From: Paraglomus occultum
Taxonomy: Eukaryota > Glomeromycota > Glomeromycetes > Paraglomerales > Paraglomeraceae
Length of the DNA: 21,879 bases
Direction of reading: 5' to 3'
NCBI GenBank assembly: GCA_910592205.1
Contig: CAJVPJ010000561.1
Location: 1 to 21,879 of the forward strand
Shown: piece by piece, positions 9,444-19,680 of the stretch
How positions within the stretch are numbered: position 1 is the first letter of the stretch
How the letters are laid out: each line of letters opens with the position of its first letter
Program-made: the position numbers and the translations under genes
Notes under the pieces: generated by a model
What the model was told of the DNA's origin: nothing
Databases searched by the model: none
The model's input: the letters and a program-made list of their open reading frames with translations, nothing else

Positions 9444-9644
9444 TTAGTTATCGACCTTTTTTGCAAAGGTTAATTTCTTATAAGTTAAACAGTGAGAGCA
9501 AATTTGATGAAAAATCTTTGTCTTTTGACAATTAGCACATTTTACTAAAGACTGATTAATAACTTTTTGCTGAAAACTTCAACTTTTTGGTCCACGACCT
9601 TTTTTAATTCTAGTAGAGGATTTTCTTCTTTTCGGAACTGCCAT
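9444..9644 (-). CDS. rpmF: Large ribosomal subunit protein L32
   Basis: The 66-residue protein begins with the L32 signature MAVPKRRKSS and has a zinc ribbon made of CANC and CSHC, so it is the zinc-binding (C+) form. UGA encodes the conserved Trp at residue 22 (PKSWSF). It converges on rpsS with 47 bases between the stops. Its usual partner, the upstream DUF177 gene, is not present. No Shine-Dalgarno site is seen. Confidence 0.95.
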
Positions 9645-10017
9645 AATTGATATGAGTATATAATTATTGTTTTGCGATCTTTATATAATTTCTTTCTCTT
9701 AACTTCACGTTTGCCAATAGTAAATTAAATCATTGATAATTAAGTGTTTTTTTACTTTTAGTTACTTACCACACCTCAAAAAAACCTTGTATCAAAAATA
9801 TCATAGCAAATAATAAAATTACAAGAACTAATTGTTGATACGCAATAGCAACTTATATAAACTAGTCTGGTTCAATAAAAAACTCTATTTTTTGCTTCGG
9901 TAAATTTTCTTCACCCTAAACAGAAGTAGAAGGAAATGATGAGGATAAGCACTCCAAAACAAAAAGCGTTAGAATTATGTTCAATATTTGCTACTACTGA
10001 CAAAGGTCTAGAAATAA
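9645..10017. other. Gene-free stretch left of repeat copy B
   Basis: No gene can be supported. It contains the rpmF upstream region (TATA-rich at about 9655-9690) and about 250 bases of non-coding AT-rich DNA with stops in all frames. An open stretch of about 45 codons just before the repeat edge (about 9930-10060) resembles no family I know. Confidence 0.5.
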
Positions 10018-12654
10018 TACTTTCGCCAAGGCACGCTTCAGTCAAAACCAACTTATTACGTTGGGCATTTAAAGGGCGGTAGTGGACAACCCGCTGAAGC
10101 CCAGGAAATTTTAGAAAATTCCGCTCAGTTATTGAAAGAGGAAGTGACAACCAAAGTAGAAGCATTAGGGGAAAATACAGTTTTTACCGATTTGTTTCCT
10201 CAACAACCAGATTTAGCAAAAACCGAGGAAAGAACTAGTGACAAAAATTTTGTAGACGACAAAAAAGAGACTCCGGAATCAGTCAAAAGTAGTGATGTCA
10301 CAAAGAACAATCAAAAAACTTCTCAAACACCAGTCCTAGACGAGAATGAAGCGACTAACATTTCTGAAAACCAAGCACCCGAAGCAAGCACTTCAACAAA
10401 CATTCCTAGCACCAAAAAAAACGCTGGCAATAATTCTTTGCCCCAACGCCTAATTGACTTAGATAAATATAAAAATTTATGAAAGTTAGTTAAAAAAGCT
10501 AACCAACTCGAAGAATTAAAAAGCGAAGAATTAAGTGATGAAAACATTATTCAACTGCAACTAGAAAATTCAGCAACTTTTTCTTCACAGCGAAACAAAA
10601 AACAAAATTTGAAGTATATTCGTGACCTGAAAAAAGAACTATTAACCCGAGGACTTACTGATAAGGAATTAACTAATGAACTGCAATTACGACCCGGACC
10701 TGAAAATGACTGATATTGCTTATTTGAAAACCAAAATCACCAAACAACAAGAAAAAATGAAATTTTAGCAATTATAAAAGAACTTCCGAAAATTGTAGCC
10801 TGGAACAAGTTTTTTGCTGAAAAAGATATTACAAACGAAAATCACCAAAAAAAATGAAAACAAACCGAACTTTTGCCAACAAGTAACCGACCAGAAATTT
10901 TGCCGCAAACCGAACTAGCCTGACAAAATGGTTGGCACGAGTATTTAATTGACCCCAATATAGCGGTGGAAAATTCCCGCCATGGAGAAATTGATTACTT
11001 TTACGAAGAAATAATTGCGGGAGAAACTAGGAGGAATTTTTTGAGAATAAGATTATTCGAAGTAAGTTACTTAGAGACACAAACTTTCTTAGATTTAACT
11101 AACAGAATTAATAATGTTAAAAATCCTGTAAAAATGCAAAATATCAAGGTGCCAGATGAACTACCAACACTATTAAAAAATAGGATAACTGAAAGAAAAG
11201 AAAATAAGATTCGGGAAATTCAGGAGTTCTGAAGACGCTTTTTCCAAATTCACCCAGCAATTAACACCACCGCCAAAAAAACAGCCTGAATAGAAAGTGG
11301 TTTAAACCCAGTTGCAAATTTGCCAGGAAAAGCAGATAGTGAAGCCGATATAGCCTGAGGTAATGGCTGAACTGATTTAACTATTAATAGCCCCGATGAT
11401 GGAATAGGAGAGATTGAAATAACGAAAGGTGGAAGATACAATTACCGTAGTTATGGATGAGGCGGTGATGAACTCGATTCTCTTCGGGAATTACTTATCG
11501 AACTAAAAAAAGACGATTTAGACAAAGAAAATTTTTGAACAGAATTTGGAGCAAAACACCTAAGTTTTGATTATCTTCCAGATAGTGAAGATAATAGGAG
11601 CAAAGCAGAAAAATGACGCCAAAAGGGTTATCCTCCGTCAGAGGCTTGCGAATACTCGTATAATTGTTGAAATGCAGAAAACGAAGCTGCTGCTAAAAAC
11701 GATACGCACCACTCAGGTCAAGCCCGGTATCTTGGTAAATGAATCAGCATGAAAACCAGCAAAAAAGAATTGATAATCAATGAAATAAAAAGAAAAAACT
11801 CTCTGATAACAGAAGAAGAACTCGCAAGTCAATTGTCAATTAATCTCAATATTAATAATTGAGAAGAATATTTAAGAACTGCTAAAAATTTTGATGAATT
11901 AAATAATCGGCAAGAAAAAATTCAGCAAATAGTTAGTGATTGTATCGGAGACAAAGACGAATTCTTTACTGAATTTGCGCAAGAAATAAATGTAAATGAT
12001 ATTCCCGTGAAAGAAATCATGGCTTACTATGGAAAAATTAACACGGGTCAGCGAGCCGCTGAGATTTACCGAGCCGGAATAAAAGCTAATGAACTAAACC
12101 AAGAGGGTTCGCTTGTTTACGAAGGAAAAAATTATAACTTTAACGAACGAAATGTCCTAAACAATTATCGCCGAACTCGCCAGGCAGACGAAATTGCCGC
12201 AGAAAATTGAAGATATGATGGCATTCAGAACCGAATTAACAGAGCTAGAAACAAAGCCGAAGTAGAAGCGGAAACTGCCAGTATTAATATTTTAGATCCG
12301 AACAAATTAACTGGTCCTCGTAATATCCGAAACCTCAAAGACGCCCAAGCGGCTCGTAAAAATACCCTCGCCCCTCCTCATAAAGAAGAACCTAAGGAAG
12401 AAGAACAAACAAAAGAAGTAAATCCCCTTGCATTGGAGGATGAAGTAAGTAGTGACACTTCTGAAGAGGCTGATATTGACCAACCAGAAAGCAAACCTTG
12501 AAGCAAAAGTAAAATAGCAGTGTTGGTTATAGCAGGAACATTAGTAGTTGGAGCGGTTGGTATCGGAGTAGAAAATTGATTACAAAAGACAAAAAAGTTG
12601 AAAAATAGCAAAGATACTGACCCAAGAAGAAAAACCAGTTTCAAACAAAATTAG
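10018..12654 (+). pseudogene. Headless copy of the giant J-domain gene
   Basis: It carries the last 866 codons of the gene at 1748-6403, including the C-terminal membrane helix and the same TAG stop, but no J domain. The homologous part begins at 10053. Upstream of it the frame stays open only to a TAA at 10015-10017 and has no start codon. The first in-frame TTG is at 10132 and the first ATG at 11134, neither with a ribosome binding site, so a normal product is unlikely. Near-perfect sequence identity, silent sites included, means the copy is recent or kept alike by gene conversion. A shortened anchored protein from the internal TTG cannot be excluded. Confidence 0.8.
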
Positions 12655-12824
12655 GAACTTTAAATCAATTTTCCTCCAACTTAGGGGAAAACAGAAACAA
12701 AAAAATATTTTCTATTGATAAGAAGTAAAGAAGCAATAGAAACTTTGCAACAAAAAAAGAAAAAAAAATCTTGTCGAAAGAAAAAATTTATTGTAACCAA
12801 TATAAAAATATAAGTTAATAACTA
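10053..12824 (+). repeat. Long direct repeat, copy B
   Basis: This is the partner of 3802-6545 in the same orientation. The left junction is abrupt: bases from 10053 match copy A while 10052 and earlier do not. Relative to copy A it has about 21 extra bases after 12714 and a longer A/G run near 12750, then matches again to 12824. No terminal inverted repeats, target duplication or transposase gene were seen at the edges. Confidence 0.93.
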
Positions 12825-12921
12825 ATTTGAAATTAGTAGAAGTATTGGAAAGAATGTTAGAAGAGTGGGAAAGGAATCATTAACATCTTATTGAGTTTTT
12901 GCCAAAAAGTGATTTAAAATA
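12825..12921 (+). pseudogene. Short coding-like remnant of unknown origin
   Basis: A frame from 12827 reads LKLVEVLERMLEEWERNH, then TAA (12881-12883), then HLIEFLPKSDLK and TAA (12920-12922). The amphipathic helical look on both sides of the stop suggests the C-terminal end of a lost gene, cut off where repeat copy B inserted. It is too short to identify. Confidence 0.25.
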
Positions 12922-13083
12922 ATGGGGGATAGCAAACTTATGACATTAAAAACTCAAGAAAAAGATTATTTAAGAAACGCGGGACTCCGAAGATTACTGA
13001 AAAATGTTCGTCGAGAATGAAAATTAATATTTCCCTTAAATGGACAATTAGGAAAAAACAAAGAAAAAGGACTAAAAAAATAA
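12922..13083 (+). CDS. Small basic hypothetical protein upstream of hepT
   Basis: ATG at 12922 (or in-frame ATG 12940) opens a frame of 53 (or 47) codons ending TAA 13083, two bases before the hepT ATG, so translation could couple. The product is very basic (RRLLKNVRREWKLIF, then NKEKGLKK), with one UGA-coded Trp. No known domain is recognised. It could be a third member of the toxin-antitoxin operon or the leftover end of an older gene. Confidence 0.4.
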
Positions 13084-13085
13084 TT

Positions 13086-13481
13086 ATGAATAAAGAGATA
13101 ATTAATATTAGTCCACTTATCTCAACTCGAAACTTTTTAGCAGAGATAATTACGAATGCTCGTAATGATTACGAAAAAGCCGGTGCTATTCAAGCTTTTG
13201 AAGTTTGTTATGAATTAGCCAAAAATACTATTAGAAAGGTTCTCTTACTTCGAGCAGCAGAAGTTCATACTACCCCCAAAGAAATATTTCGTTTAGCTGG
13301 TTTAGAAGGTTTAATTCCCAGTGCCGAAATATGATTTGAATTTGCCAAGAAAAGAAATTCCACCAGTCACGTTTATGATGGTAAAATCGCCGAAGAAATT
13401 TTAAGTTCCTTGCCTAACTTTCTCCATCACCTTGACTTATTAATTACTAAATTAAAAGAATTACCTGAATGCTCCAGTTAG
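13086..13481 (+). CDS. hepT: HepT-like HEPN-domain RNase toxin of a HepT-MntA pair
   Basis: The 131-residue protein has the four-helix HEPN layout and the family-typical length. The catalytic and target motif Rx4HxY is present, with R90, H95 and Y97. In characterised pairs the Arg/His cut RNA and the Tyr is the residue AMPylated by the partner. One UGA codon (residue 83) is read as Trp; under the standard code the gene would look truncated before its catalytic motif. Its stop overlaps the start of mntA by 13 bases, the normal operon order. It acts in the cytoplasm as the toxin of a type VII toxin-antitoxin system. All key residues are present, so it looks intact. Confidence 0.85.
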
Positions 13482-13753
13482 AAAATAAACACTGACAAAT
13501 AATCCAGTCAATAATTGCTAAATACCCTTATCATTTTTACGCCTACGGTTCCCGCACTAAAGGATTAGCGAGAAATTTGTCTGATTTAGATTTGTGTTAT
13601 CAAGAAAATATTCCAGCAGCAATTGCTTTTCAAATCGAAGAGGAATTCAAAGAATCAGATTTACCCTTTGAAGTTGAATTAGTGAATTGAAAACATATGC
13701 GACCGCAATTTAGAGAAGCAATTAAAGATGATTTAACTCTTTTGCCTAAATAG
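13469..13753 (+). CDS. mntA: MntA-like minimal nucleotidyltransferase antitoxin
   Basis: The 94-residue protein has the polymerase-beta-type signature GSx10DxD: GSRTKGLARNLSDLDL with Gly27-Ser28 and Asp39/Asp41 as metal ligands, and a further acidic strand (FEVELVNW) that would supply the third carboxylate. In studied pairs MntA transfers AMP to the Tyr of the HepT Rx4HxY motif and silences it. The start overlaps the end of hepT by 13 bases, which ensures coupled translation. UGA encodes two Trp residues. The last codons form the left arm of a terminator. Confidence 0.87.
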
Positions 13754-13768
13754 TCAAAAGAGTTTTGT
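13735..13768 (+). terminator. Rho-independent terminator of the hepT-mntA operon
   Basis: AACTCTTTTG (13735-13744) pairs perfectly over 10 bp with CAAAAGAGTT (13755-13764) around a 10-base loop, followed by TTTTGTTTGT. The stop codon of mntA lies in the loop, so the stem overlaps the end of the gene. It is the clearest terminator in the window. Confidence 0.8.
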
Positions 13769-13873
13769 TTGTGTTTCTAACTTCAGAAAGATTTTGTTTT
13801 TTCTTAGTTGATCCGAAGTTGAGATGAAGATGTTTCGGCTAGTTAAGTTTTTTGCAAACAAAGATATCAGAGT

Positions 13874-13903
13874 TTGACAGTGACTTAAAACCTTTAATAA
13901 ATA
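13874..13903 (+). promoter_or_regulatory. Putative promoter for der
   Basis: A perfect TTGACA (13874-13879) is followed after 18 bases by TAAATA (13898-13903); overlapping alternatives for the -10 box exist. It lies between the mntA terminator and der and would give a leader of roughly 50 bases. Confidence 0.5.
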
Positions 13904-13960
13904 ACTTATATTATGACAGTTTCCGAATCCTACTTACGATAAACTATAAAAAAAACACCA

Positions 13961-15232
13961 ATGCTGAAAATCATTACTATATACGGAGAACAAGGGATAG
14001 GCAAAACAACACTTTTTCGTGGTCTAGTCAAGAAATATTCCCCAACTAAGTTCTATTATCAAACTAAAAAAAAACTAGCAGTTAATTACACCGAGAACTT
14101 AATTGAAATTGAAAATAACACTTATAGGTTAATTGATACTCCCGGTTTTCAGATTCGCCCCTCAACTGAAATCGAAAAAGCAAGTAAAAAACAAATAGAA
14201 GAAATAGTAAAAAGAAGTGACTTAATTCTTTGATTAGTAGGAGAAATAACCGAAGAAACTCTTTTAATAAAAAAATTGTTGCAAAAAATTAAAATCCCCA
14301 AAATTTTAATTCGTAATAAAATAGACTTGGCAAGTCCAGAAGAAGATTTTTCTTCTTACAAAACACTCAAATCTGAATACTTTCTTCCTATTTCGGCCTT
14401 AAAAACAATAAACATCGATAAACTGTTAAATAAAATAGCAGATTTGATTACTTCCCCGATTGCTAAACCGGAAGTAGAAAAAGAAAAATTAAATGTGTTT
14501 GTTTTTGGTCCTCCTAATTCTGGTAAGTCTACCCTTATGAACTATCTACTTCAAGAAAATCGTTCATTAGTTACCCCTTTAGCCGGAACCACCCAAGAAC
14601 CAGTGATTAGCCAATGAAACTGAAAAAAAATTGATTTTCAGTTAGTTGACACCGCCGGTATCACCAAAGAACAAAAACCAAAACATAACCTGGGACAAAA
14701 ATGCGACCTATTGTGAGCGGTAATTGATGCCAGTCAACCCTTGGTCAAACAAACTCTTCAAATTATCCAGTGGGGAGAGAGATACCATAAACCTCTTTTT
14801 TTAATTGTCAATAAAGTAGACCTAATAAATGACAAAACCCCCATAATTAGGGAACTAAAAAACCGCTTAAAAAGCCTAAATTATTGCCCAATTATTCTTC
14901 TTTCGGCCCAAAAGGGAACTGGAATTAGCAACTTGATAACTGTTCTAAATCAAGTTTTAAAAAATAGTAGCAAGAACTTTACTAAAAAGGAAATTGAAAA
15001 AATTATAGAGAAAATGGTTGTTAACAATCCACCACCTTATTTTCGGGACAACAAACTGAAAATTTATTTTGCTAAGCAGCAAAATTTTGGTTTAACTCCA
15101 CATTTCGTTTTTTTTGTTAACAATCCGCAACTAATTCATTTTTCTTATCGTCGTTACGTAACCAACTACTTACGAAAAAATTTTGGTTTAGAATATTTGC
15201 CGCTGAAAGTGACTTTTAAAAAAAGTGTTTAA
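13961..15232 (+). CDS. der: Ribosome-assembly GTPase Der (EngA)
   Basis: One 423-codon frame results when UGA = Trp; under the standard code it breaks into three pieces. It shows the tandem GTPase layout unique to Der. The first domain has GEQGIGKTT at residues 9-17, DTPGF, and NKID at 119-122. The second has GPPNSGKST at 183-191, VDTAGI, NKVD at 284-287 and a SAQKG G5 motif. A C-terminal KH-like domain follows (KLKIYFAKQ, then VFFVNNPQLIHFSYRRYV). Der is an essential factor for 50S maturation. The first P-loop departs from the usual GRPNVGKS, and the protein is slightly shorter than the typical 436-490 residues. No Shine-Dalgarno site precedes the ATG. It converges with the minus-strand J-like gene. 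Confidence 0.95.
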
Positions 15233-15280
15233 AAAAAATTTTTTCGTTAGTTTTTGTTTTTTTGTGCTTTTTCTTTCCCT

Positions 15281-16870
15281 TTATATTTCCGGAAAAAGAA
15301 AAAAGTTAGAAAGAGAAGCGAGCCAATTAGTAACAGTTACTAATATTTCTCGTTTTTTTATTTGTAGTGTGAGAAGTGATAACCCCATTTTTTTCTCTTG
15401 CTTTGCTTGCTCATTTTGAATTTTATAATCCATAGCCTGTTCTATTTCTTTCCATTCTTTCCTAGTAAAACCACTTTTTCAGTGAATTCTACCATGATTT
15501 TCTTTGCTTAAAATTAATTTTCCTTTTACTCTTTTAGTAGTTTTTCAAAAAAACTTTGCTTTTTCGTGAACTAATAAAGCATGTTTTTCTCCTTCCAAAC
15601 TTTCCACAATCACTCCTCCTCAAATAGTTCATTTTTCTATATTGATTTTGATTTTATCGATAATTCTTCTTTTAATTTCTTGGTATTCTTCATTATCAGG
15701 TTTAATTTTGTCGCCATTGATTTTAAGAATTTCTCCTTCTTCGGTGTCGGAAAAAGTTCATCCGCCCTTTCAGCCCCCTTCTAAAATACTTCCTTCTAAT
15801 TCTTGTTGTTCAAGCTCTTCTCTTTTACGATTTTCTTCTATTTCTCTTTTGTTATTTTCTCCTACTAATTCTCATTTGATTTGATTAACAATTCCATCAT
15901 AATAAATATTAAGCATGTTGCCGCCTTCGCTGGCACAGAGAAGAAATTTTTCCTCTATTTCTTTCCATGTGCCTTTTAGCATTTCTTCGAGGGTTTTGCC
16001 GTTAATTTTTCCGTCAGTGGCTTTTTCGTTTCAGTGATCTTTGAATTTTTCAATGAATAAATTTGCTTTTTGGATATTGTGACGATTAGTTTCTACAATT
16101 TTTTCAACTTCTTTTTTTATTTTTCTTTCTTTCTTGACTAAATCTTCCATTTTTCAAATTGAAGCAATGTGGGTTTTTCAACCACGATTTTTTCAACTAA
16201 TTTGTTCTAATTTCAAAACTCCCTCTGCCACATAAGTTGCTAAATAATCTTCAATTCTTTGAATAAAAACATTTTTCTTTTCGGCAATTTTTTCTTTTAA
16301 AGCCGAAATCAACTGTGATTTAAAATTTTTCAGTTGTTCTGTGGTTAAATCTTCAGCTTTTTCTCTTCAGTTAGAATAGGGAACCCATAAATCAGGGTTC
16401 AAATCACTTTCTGTTGCCATCTCATCTCATACCCTAAACTCTGAGTCTATACTACTAATTATCCTTTCCTTTTCGAAATCAAAAAAATCTGAACTTCAAG
16501 AACTAGAAGAATTGTTAAAAACTTCAACTTCTTGTGATTCTTTACTTAATCTCACATCGTATCTTCTTTTTTCAAGGGGGTCAGATAAAGTGTTATAAGC
16601 CTCTGAAATTTTTTTTCACCTCTTATCTACCCGGCGAAAAGTTCTGGCGCAAAGACCATCCGGACCAGAACAAAAATAAGGTTCTTGGGTTCCGGACTGA
16701 ACTATACTACATTTACCTTCTTGACAGTCAAAATTTTCTTCTTCTCGTAAAATTCTTTTTCACTTGTCAGTTGCTAGGCTTTTGGCTAACTGATGATAGG
16801 CTTTTTTAATTTCAGTTTCGGTGGCGTTTTGGTTTACTCCTAAAATTTCATAAAAGTTTTTGTCTGTCAT
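15281..16870 (-). CDS. J-like protein lacking HPD, with a Cys-rich insert (529 aa)
   Basis: ATG 16870 to TAA 15281 is one frame of 530 codons with over a dozen UGA codons read as Trp; under the standard code no long frame exists here. Residues 1-40 and 85-107 match the helices of a J domain (NFYEILGVNQNATETEIKKAY and ISEAYNTLSDPLEKRRYD). The HPD tripeptide needed to activate Hsp70 is A-T-D at residues 33-35, and about 45 residues are inserted between helices II and III, holding Cys 49, 54, 67 and 74 (CQEGKC and CSGPDGLC), a possible metal site. The rest is long, charged and helical; the last 25 residues are hydrophobic (ILVTVTNWLASLSNFFLF). It is unlikely to be a standard DnaK co-chaperone and may be a J-like scaffold. 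It follows the Lon-like gene on the same strand. Confidence 0.75.
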
Positions 16871-17003
16871 TTTTTTATGGGGATTCTAATTATTTGCTTT
16901 TAGTTTTTTAGTTCTTTCCGCGTTTATTTAATTTTTAAGAGGTCTTGGGCTTTTTTTAGAGCGAAGAAACAAAGAGTTTATTAAGTTAAAATGTTTAGAT
17001 TTG

Positions 17004-18161
17004 TTATGGTGTTTTTTGAGAAATTGCGACTGTTTTTGAAGTCTTAGAGTTATTTGAATTGAATATGCTCAAAATTCCTCCTGTCGTTAATCCCAGGACG
17101 AACAAAAAAAATCATAAACTCTCCGTATTTTGAATTTTAGTGTCATTTTTCTTTCTTTGCTCCTCTTCTTGTTCCGAACTAGAAAAATTATGAGGAATTA
17201 TTTGGTTTGCTAAACTAGGAGTAATAATTATTTTGCTTTCTCTCCCGCCCTCTTTTAACTGGCGAGACCATTGTAAAAGGCAGTAATCAAATATTCTGTT
17301 AAGTGCCATTTCTAGTTGTCTAACTCCTTTTTCTTGGGTTTTATTAATTAAAATTTCGAGAGTATCAGCAGTGATTTCTAAATTATTGTGATTAAAACCA
17401 TTTTTCTTGAATCATTGCTGAATAATCTTGTTAGCAGTTTCTTTTTTTTGTTCTCCGTTATAACCTGGTATTTCAATAATCAGCATGCGGTCACGGAGAG
17501 AAGGAAGAAAACTTTTGGTTTCGTTGGCTGTTAACACAAAAGTTATTTGGGAAAAATCTAATTTGACATCCAGATAGTAATCTAAGATTGTGTGGTTTTG
17601 TTTAGGGTCCAGAATATTCAGTAGGCAATTTTTAAGTGGAAGGCTGGCTTTATCAATTTCGTCCAGTAAGATTACTGGGTTAGAAGTTTTAGTCTCTACT
17701 AAAGCTTGAGCCAACTGCCCCTCGTTATTAGCGGGCGAATTATTTTCGCTGCCTAGAAGTGTTGAGGTTTCTGATAATCCATTTAATGCTACCGAGAAAA
17801 ATTTTTTCCCCAGGGCTTGGGCGATTATTTGGGCGAAAGTAGTTTTTCCTACGCCGGACGGTCCCACTAAACATAAAATTAAAGGATTTTCTTTAACTCC
17901 TTTCTTTTCTCAAAATTCAGTAATCTCTAACTTTTCTAGGATTATCCTTTTTTGTTCGTCGAAACCTACTTGTTGGTTGAGTATTAATTCAGATTCTGTT
18001 AAAGTTATTGGTTGATTAGTTGAACCGTAAGCATTAATTAACTCATTAAGTGTTTTTATCTTATTTTGTAAAATAGTTTTTGGAACGCTAGAATGAGTTA
18101 AAGAATTACATTTGTCTTCTAATTCTTCTCTTTTGACATTTAGTCGGGCAAGAATCGTCAT
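17004..18161 (-). CDS. Lon-like AAA+ ATPase with C-terminal membrane anchor, no protease domain
   Basis: The frame has 385 codons, UGA read as Trp. Residues 1-80 resemble the coiled-coil end of the Lon N-domain. The AAA+ module follows: Walker A GPSGVGKTT (from residue 100), Walker B VILLDEIDK (D167, E168), sensor-1 LTAN (N213) and SLRDRM with arginine 225, plus Lon-typical LNILDPKQNHTILDYYLDV and IEIPGYNGEQK. After the ATPase lid (EKGVRQLEMALNRIFDY) Lon normally has a 200-residue protease domain with a Ser-Lys dyad. Here there is a 60-residue polar linker and a hydrophobic helix (UGA-coded W350 then FFLFVLGLTTGGILSIF), ending at residue 385. It therefore looks like a membrane-tethered unfoldase, not a protease. 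Whether the organism also has a complete Lon is not visible. Confidence 0.85.
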
Positions 18162-18198
18162 TTTTAATTTCGCTAATTTTACTTGTAAAAGTTATCTT

Positions 18199-19095
18199 CT
18201 AAAAGTTTAGTTTTTCGAGTTCGATAATTTTGTTTTTTCAATCAACTTCACCATTATTTTTTGAATTTTTGTTATCGCCTGCTGATTTAGGTGAAAAAAA
18301 ATAATAGTTTAATGTTACTCTGATAAGAAAATCAACCATTGTTCTGATTGTCATGATTGAAACGTCTCCTAGGTCTCTTTCATAGGAAAGACGAAAAATA
18401 CGAGGCATGAGAAAAATGTTAACAAAATTTCCACCAATTAAGGATGGTAACTCTCTAACCAAAAAATTTTTCGTTTCTTTTTTATTTAGTATTCTTCGCT
18501 GATGGATAAATTCTTGACTAATTCTGAGAAAGAGTTGAAAGCAAACGTTTATCCCAACTAATTCTAAAATTGTTAACTCTCTCTTCATCAGTGGTAACTC
18601 TTTTTTTTTTTGAAAGACATAGTTGTGAAAAGAGAGGGCTATATGGAAAGTCAGCGAAAACAACATGTTGAGTAGCAGACGTTTCAACCAAAGCAGAAAT
18701 TTTTTCTCCATTTTTTTTATCTTCCTTTCATCTAAATAAGGATCAGATAAATTTGTGAGTTCTTTTTGATTAATAGCAGACTGTAAGGAGTAACTAATAT
18801 AATCTGAAATTAATTTAAATACTAGTGCTTTAAGAGCGGTTTCTAAAAAAAACCTAGTGTATTTGTTCTTAATAAAGCGAGAGATTATACTAAAAGAAGG
18901 TTTAATCAGAATGGCCCTCATAGGATCCTTCTTTAACGTTTCTCAATAACCAACGTGTTCTTCGATTTTATCATTGGTAAAAAATCTTCAGTGAAAGAAT
19001 AAAATCAGAACCGTCAACCTCAGAAGGGTTTTCGTCGCTTTTTCAACTTTTTTTATGATTTTGCCTTGTTTTTTTTTTTCGTAACTAACGGTCAT
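18199..19095 (-). CDS. Hypothetical multi-pass membrane protein (298 aa)
   Basis: Four UGA-coded Trp residues join the frame from ATG 19095 to TAG 18199. A second in-frame ATG at 18921 is possible, but the upstream part is open and encodes a basic N-terminus plus a hydrophobic segment (LLRLTVLILFFHW). Further likely membrane helices include ALKALVFKLISDYISYSL, LLLNMLFSLTFHIALSF, ILELVGINVCFQLFLRI, SLIGGNFVNIFLMP and a helix near FLIRVTLNYYFF, making five or six in total, rich in basic residues between them. The last 25 residues are charged and soluble. No family is recognised. It lies 60 bases after rplJ and 37 bases before the Lon-like gene, so it may be co-transcribed with both. Confidence 0.7.
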
Positions 19096-19155
19096 TATTT
19101 TATTTTTTTAAAAGTCAAAAATTAATCTGTCTTCCTCTTGTCTTTTTGTAGCAAA

Positions 19156-19635
19156 CTAATTAGAGATGTTTTTTTCGTTAATTTTTCCTAAAATATTAAT
19201 CAATCGGTGGGTATGCCAATTCAAGTAATAACAGAAAGAACTAATTAACGTTTCTCTGCTTGGTAGATTAGCTCATTTCTCTAAGACCGAACCGTTTACT
19301 GAGTTCTGATTGTAAATTCCACCTTGAAACCTCGCAATATGAGGTGAATTTTTGTTAAATTTTTCCAAAATGTTAAGTGGTTTGTATTCATCTGCTTGAC
19401 AGAAAATAAAAGCGTTAGCTTGTTGTAAACTGAGTGAATAATCCGAAAAAGCTTTTTTTGCTAAACTGTTTTTGTAAACTTTTCACTTTCCGCCTGCCGT
19501 TTTTAGTTCCTTTTTTAGTTGAAAAATATCCTCATTTTTCATCCAGTGAAAATTATAAAAGATTACTGCGTGGGATTGCTGAAAATTTTTTTTAATATCT
19601 TGAACTACGATTTCTTTTTCGCTGATGTTTAACAT
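19156..19635 (-). CDS. rplJ: Large ribosomal subunit protein L10
   Basis: The 159-residue L10 shows the expected segments: SEKEIVVQDIKKNF, AVIFYNFHWM (usually VVxxYRGLT), LKKELKTAGGKWKVYKNSL with the conserved V-K-N-(T/S)-L, then FQGGIYNQ and LPSRETLISSF. L10 anchors the L7/L12 stalk to 23S rRNA near the GTPase centre. Two Trp are encoded by UGA. rplL, which nearly always follows, is not next; a membrane protein gene is. rpsP lies 45 bases upstream. Confidence 0.92.
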
Positions 19636-19680
19636 GGTTTATAAATTCTTATTTTAATATTTTAGTTGGCTTTTCCTTTT

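Noticed and set aside
15228-15246. A-run/T-run palindrome after der as a terminator
   Set aside because: AAAAAATTTTTT cannot form a stable hairpin with a loop and has no G-C pairs.
15225-16809. Several plus-strand open frames between der and the Lon-like gene
   Set aside because: They are rich in Phe/Ser/Leu and lie antisense to the 529-residue J-like gene, which shows clear J-type helices.
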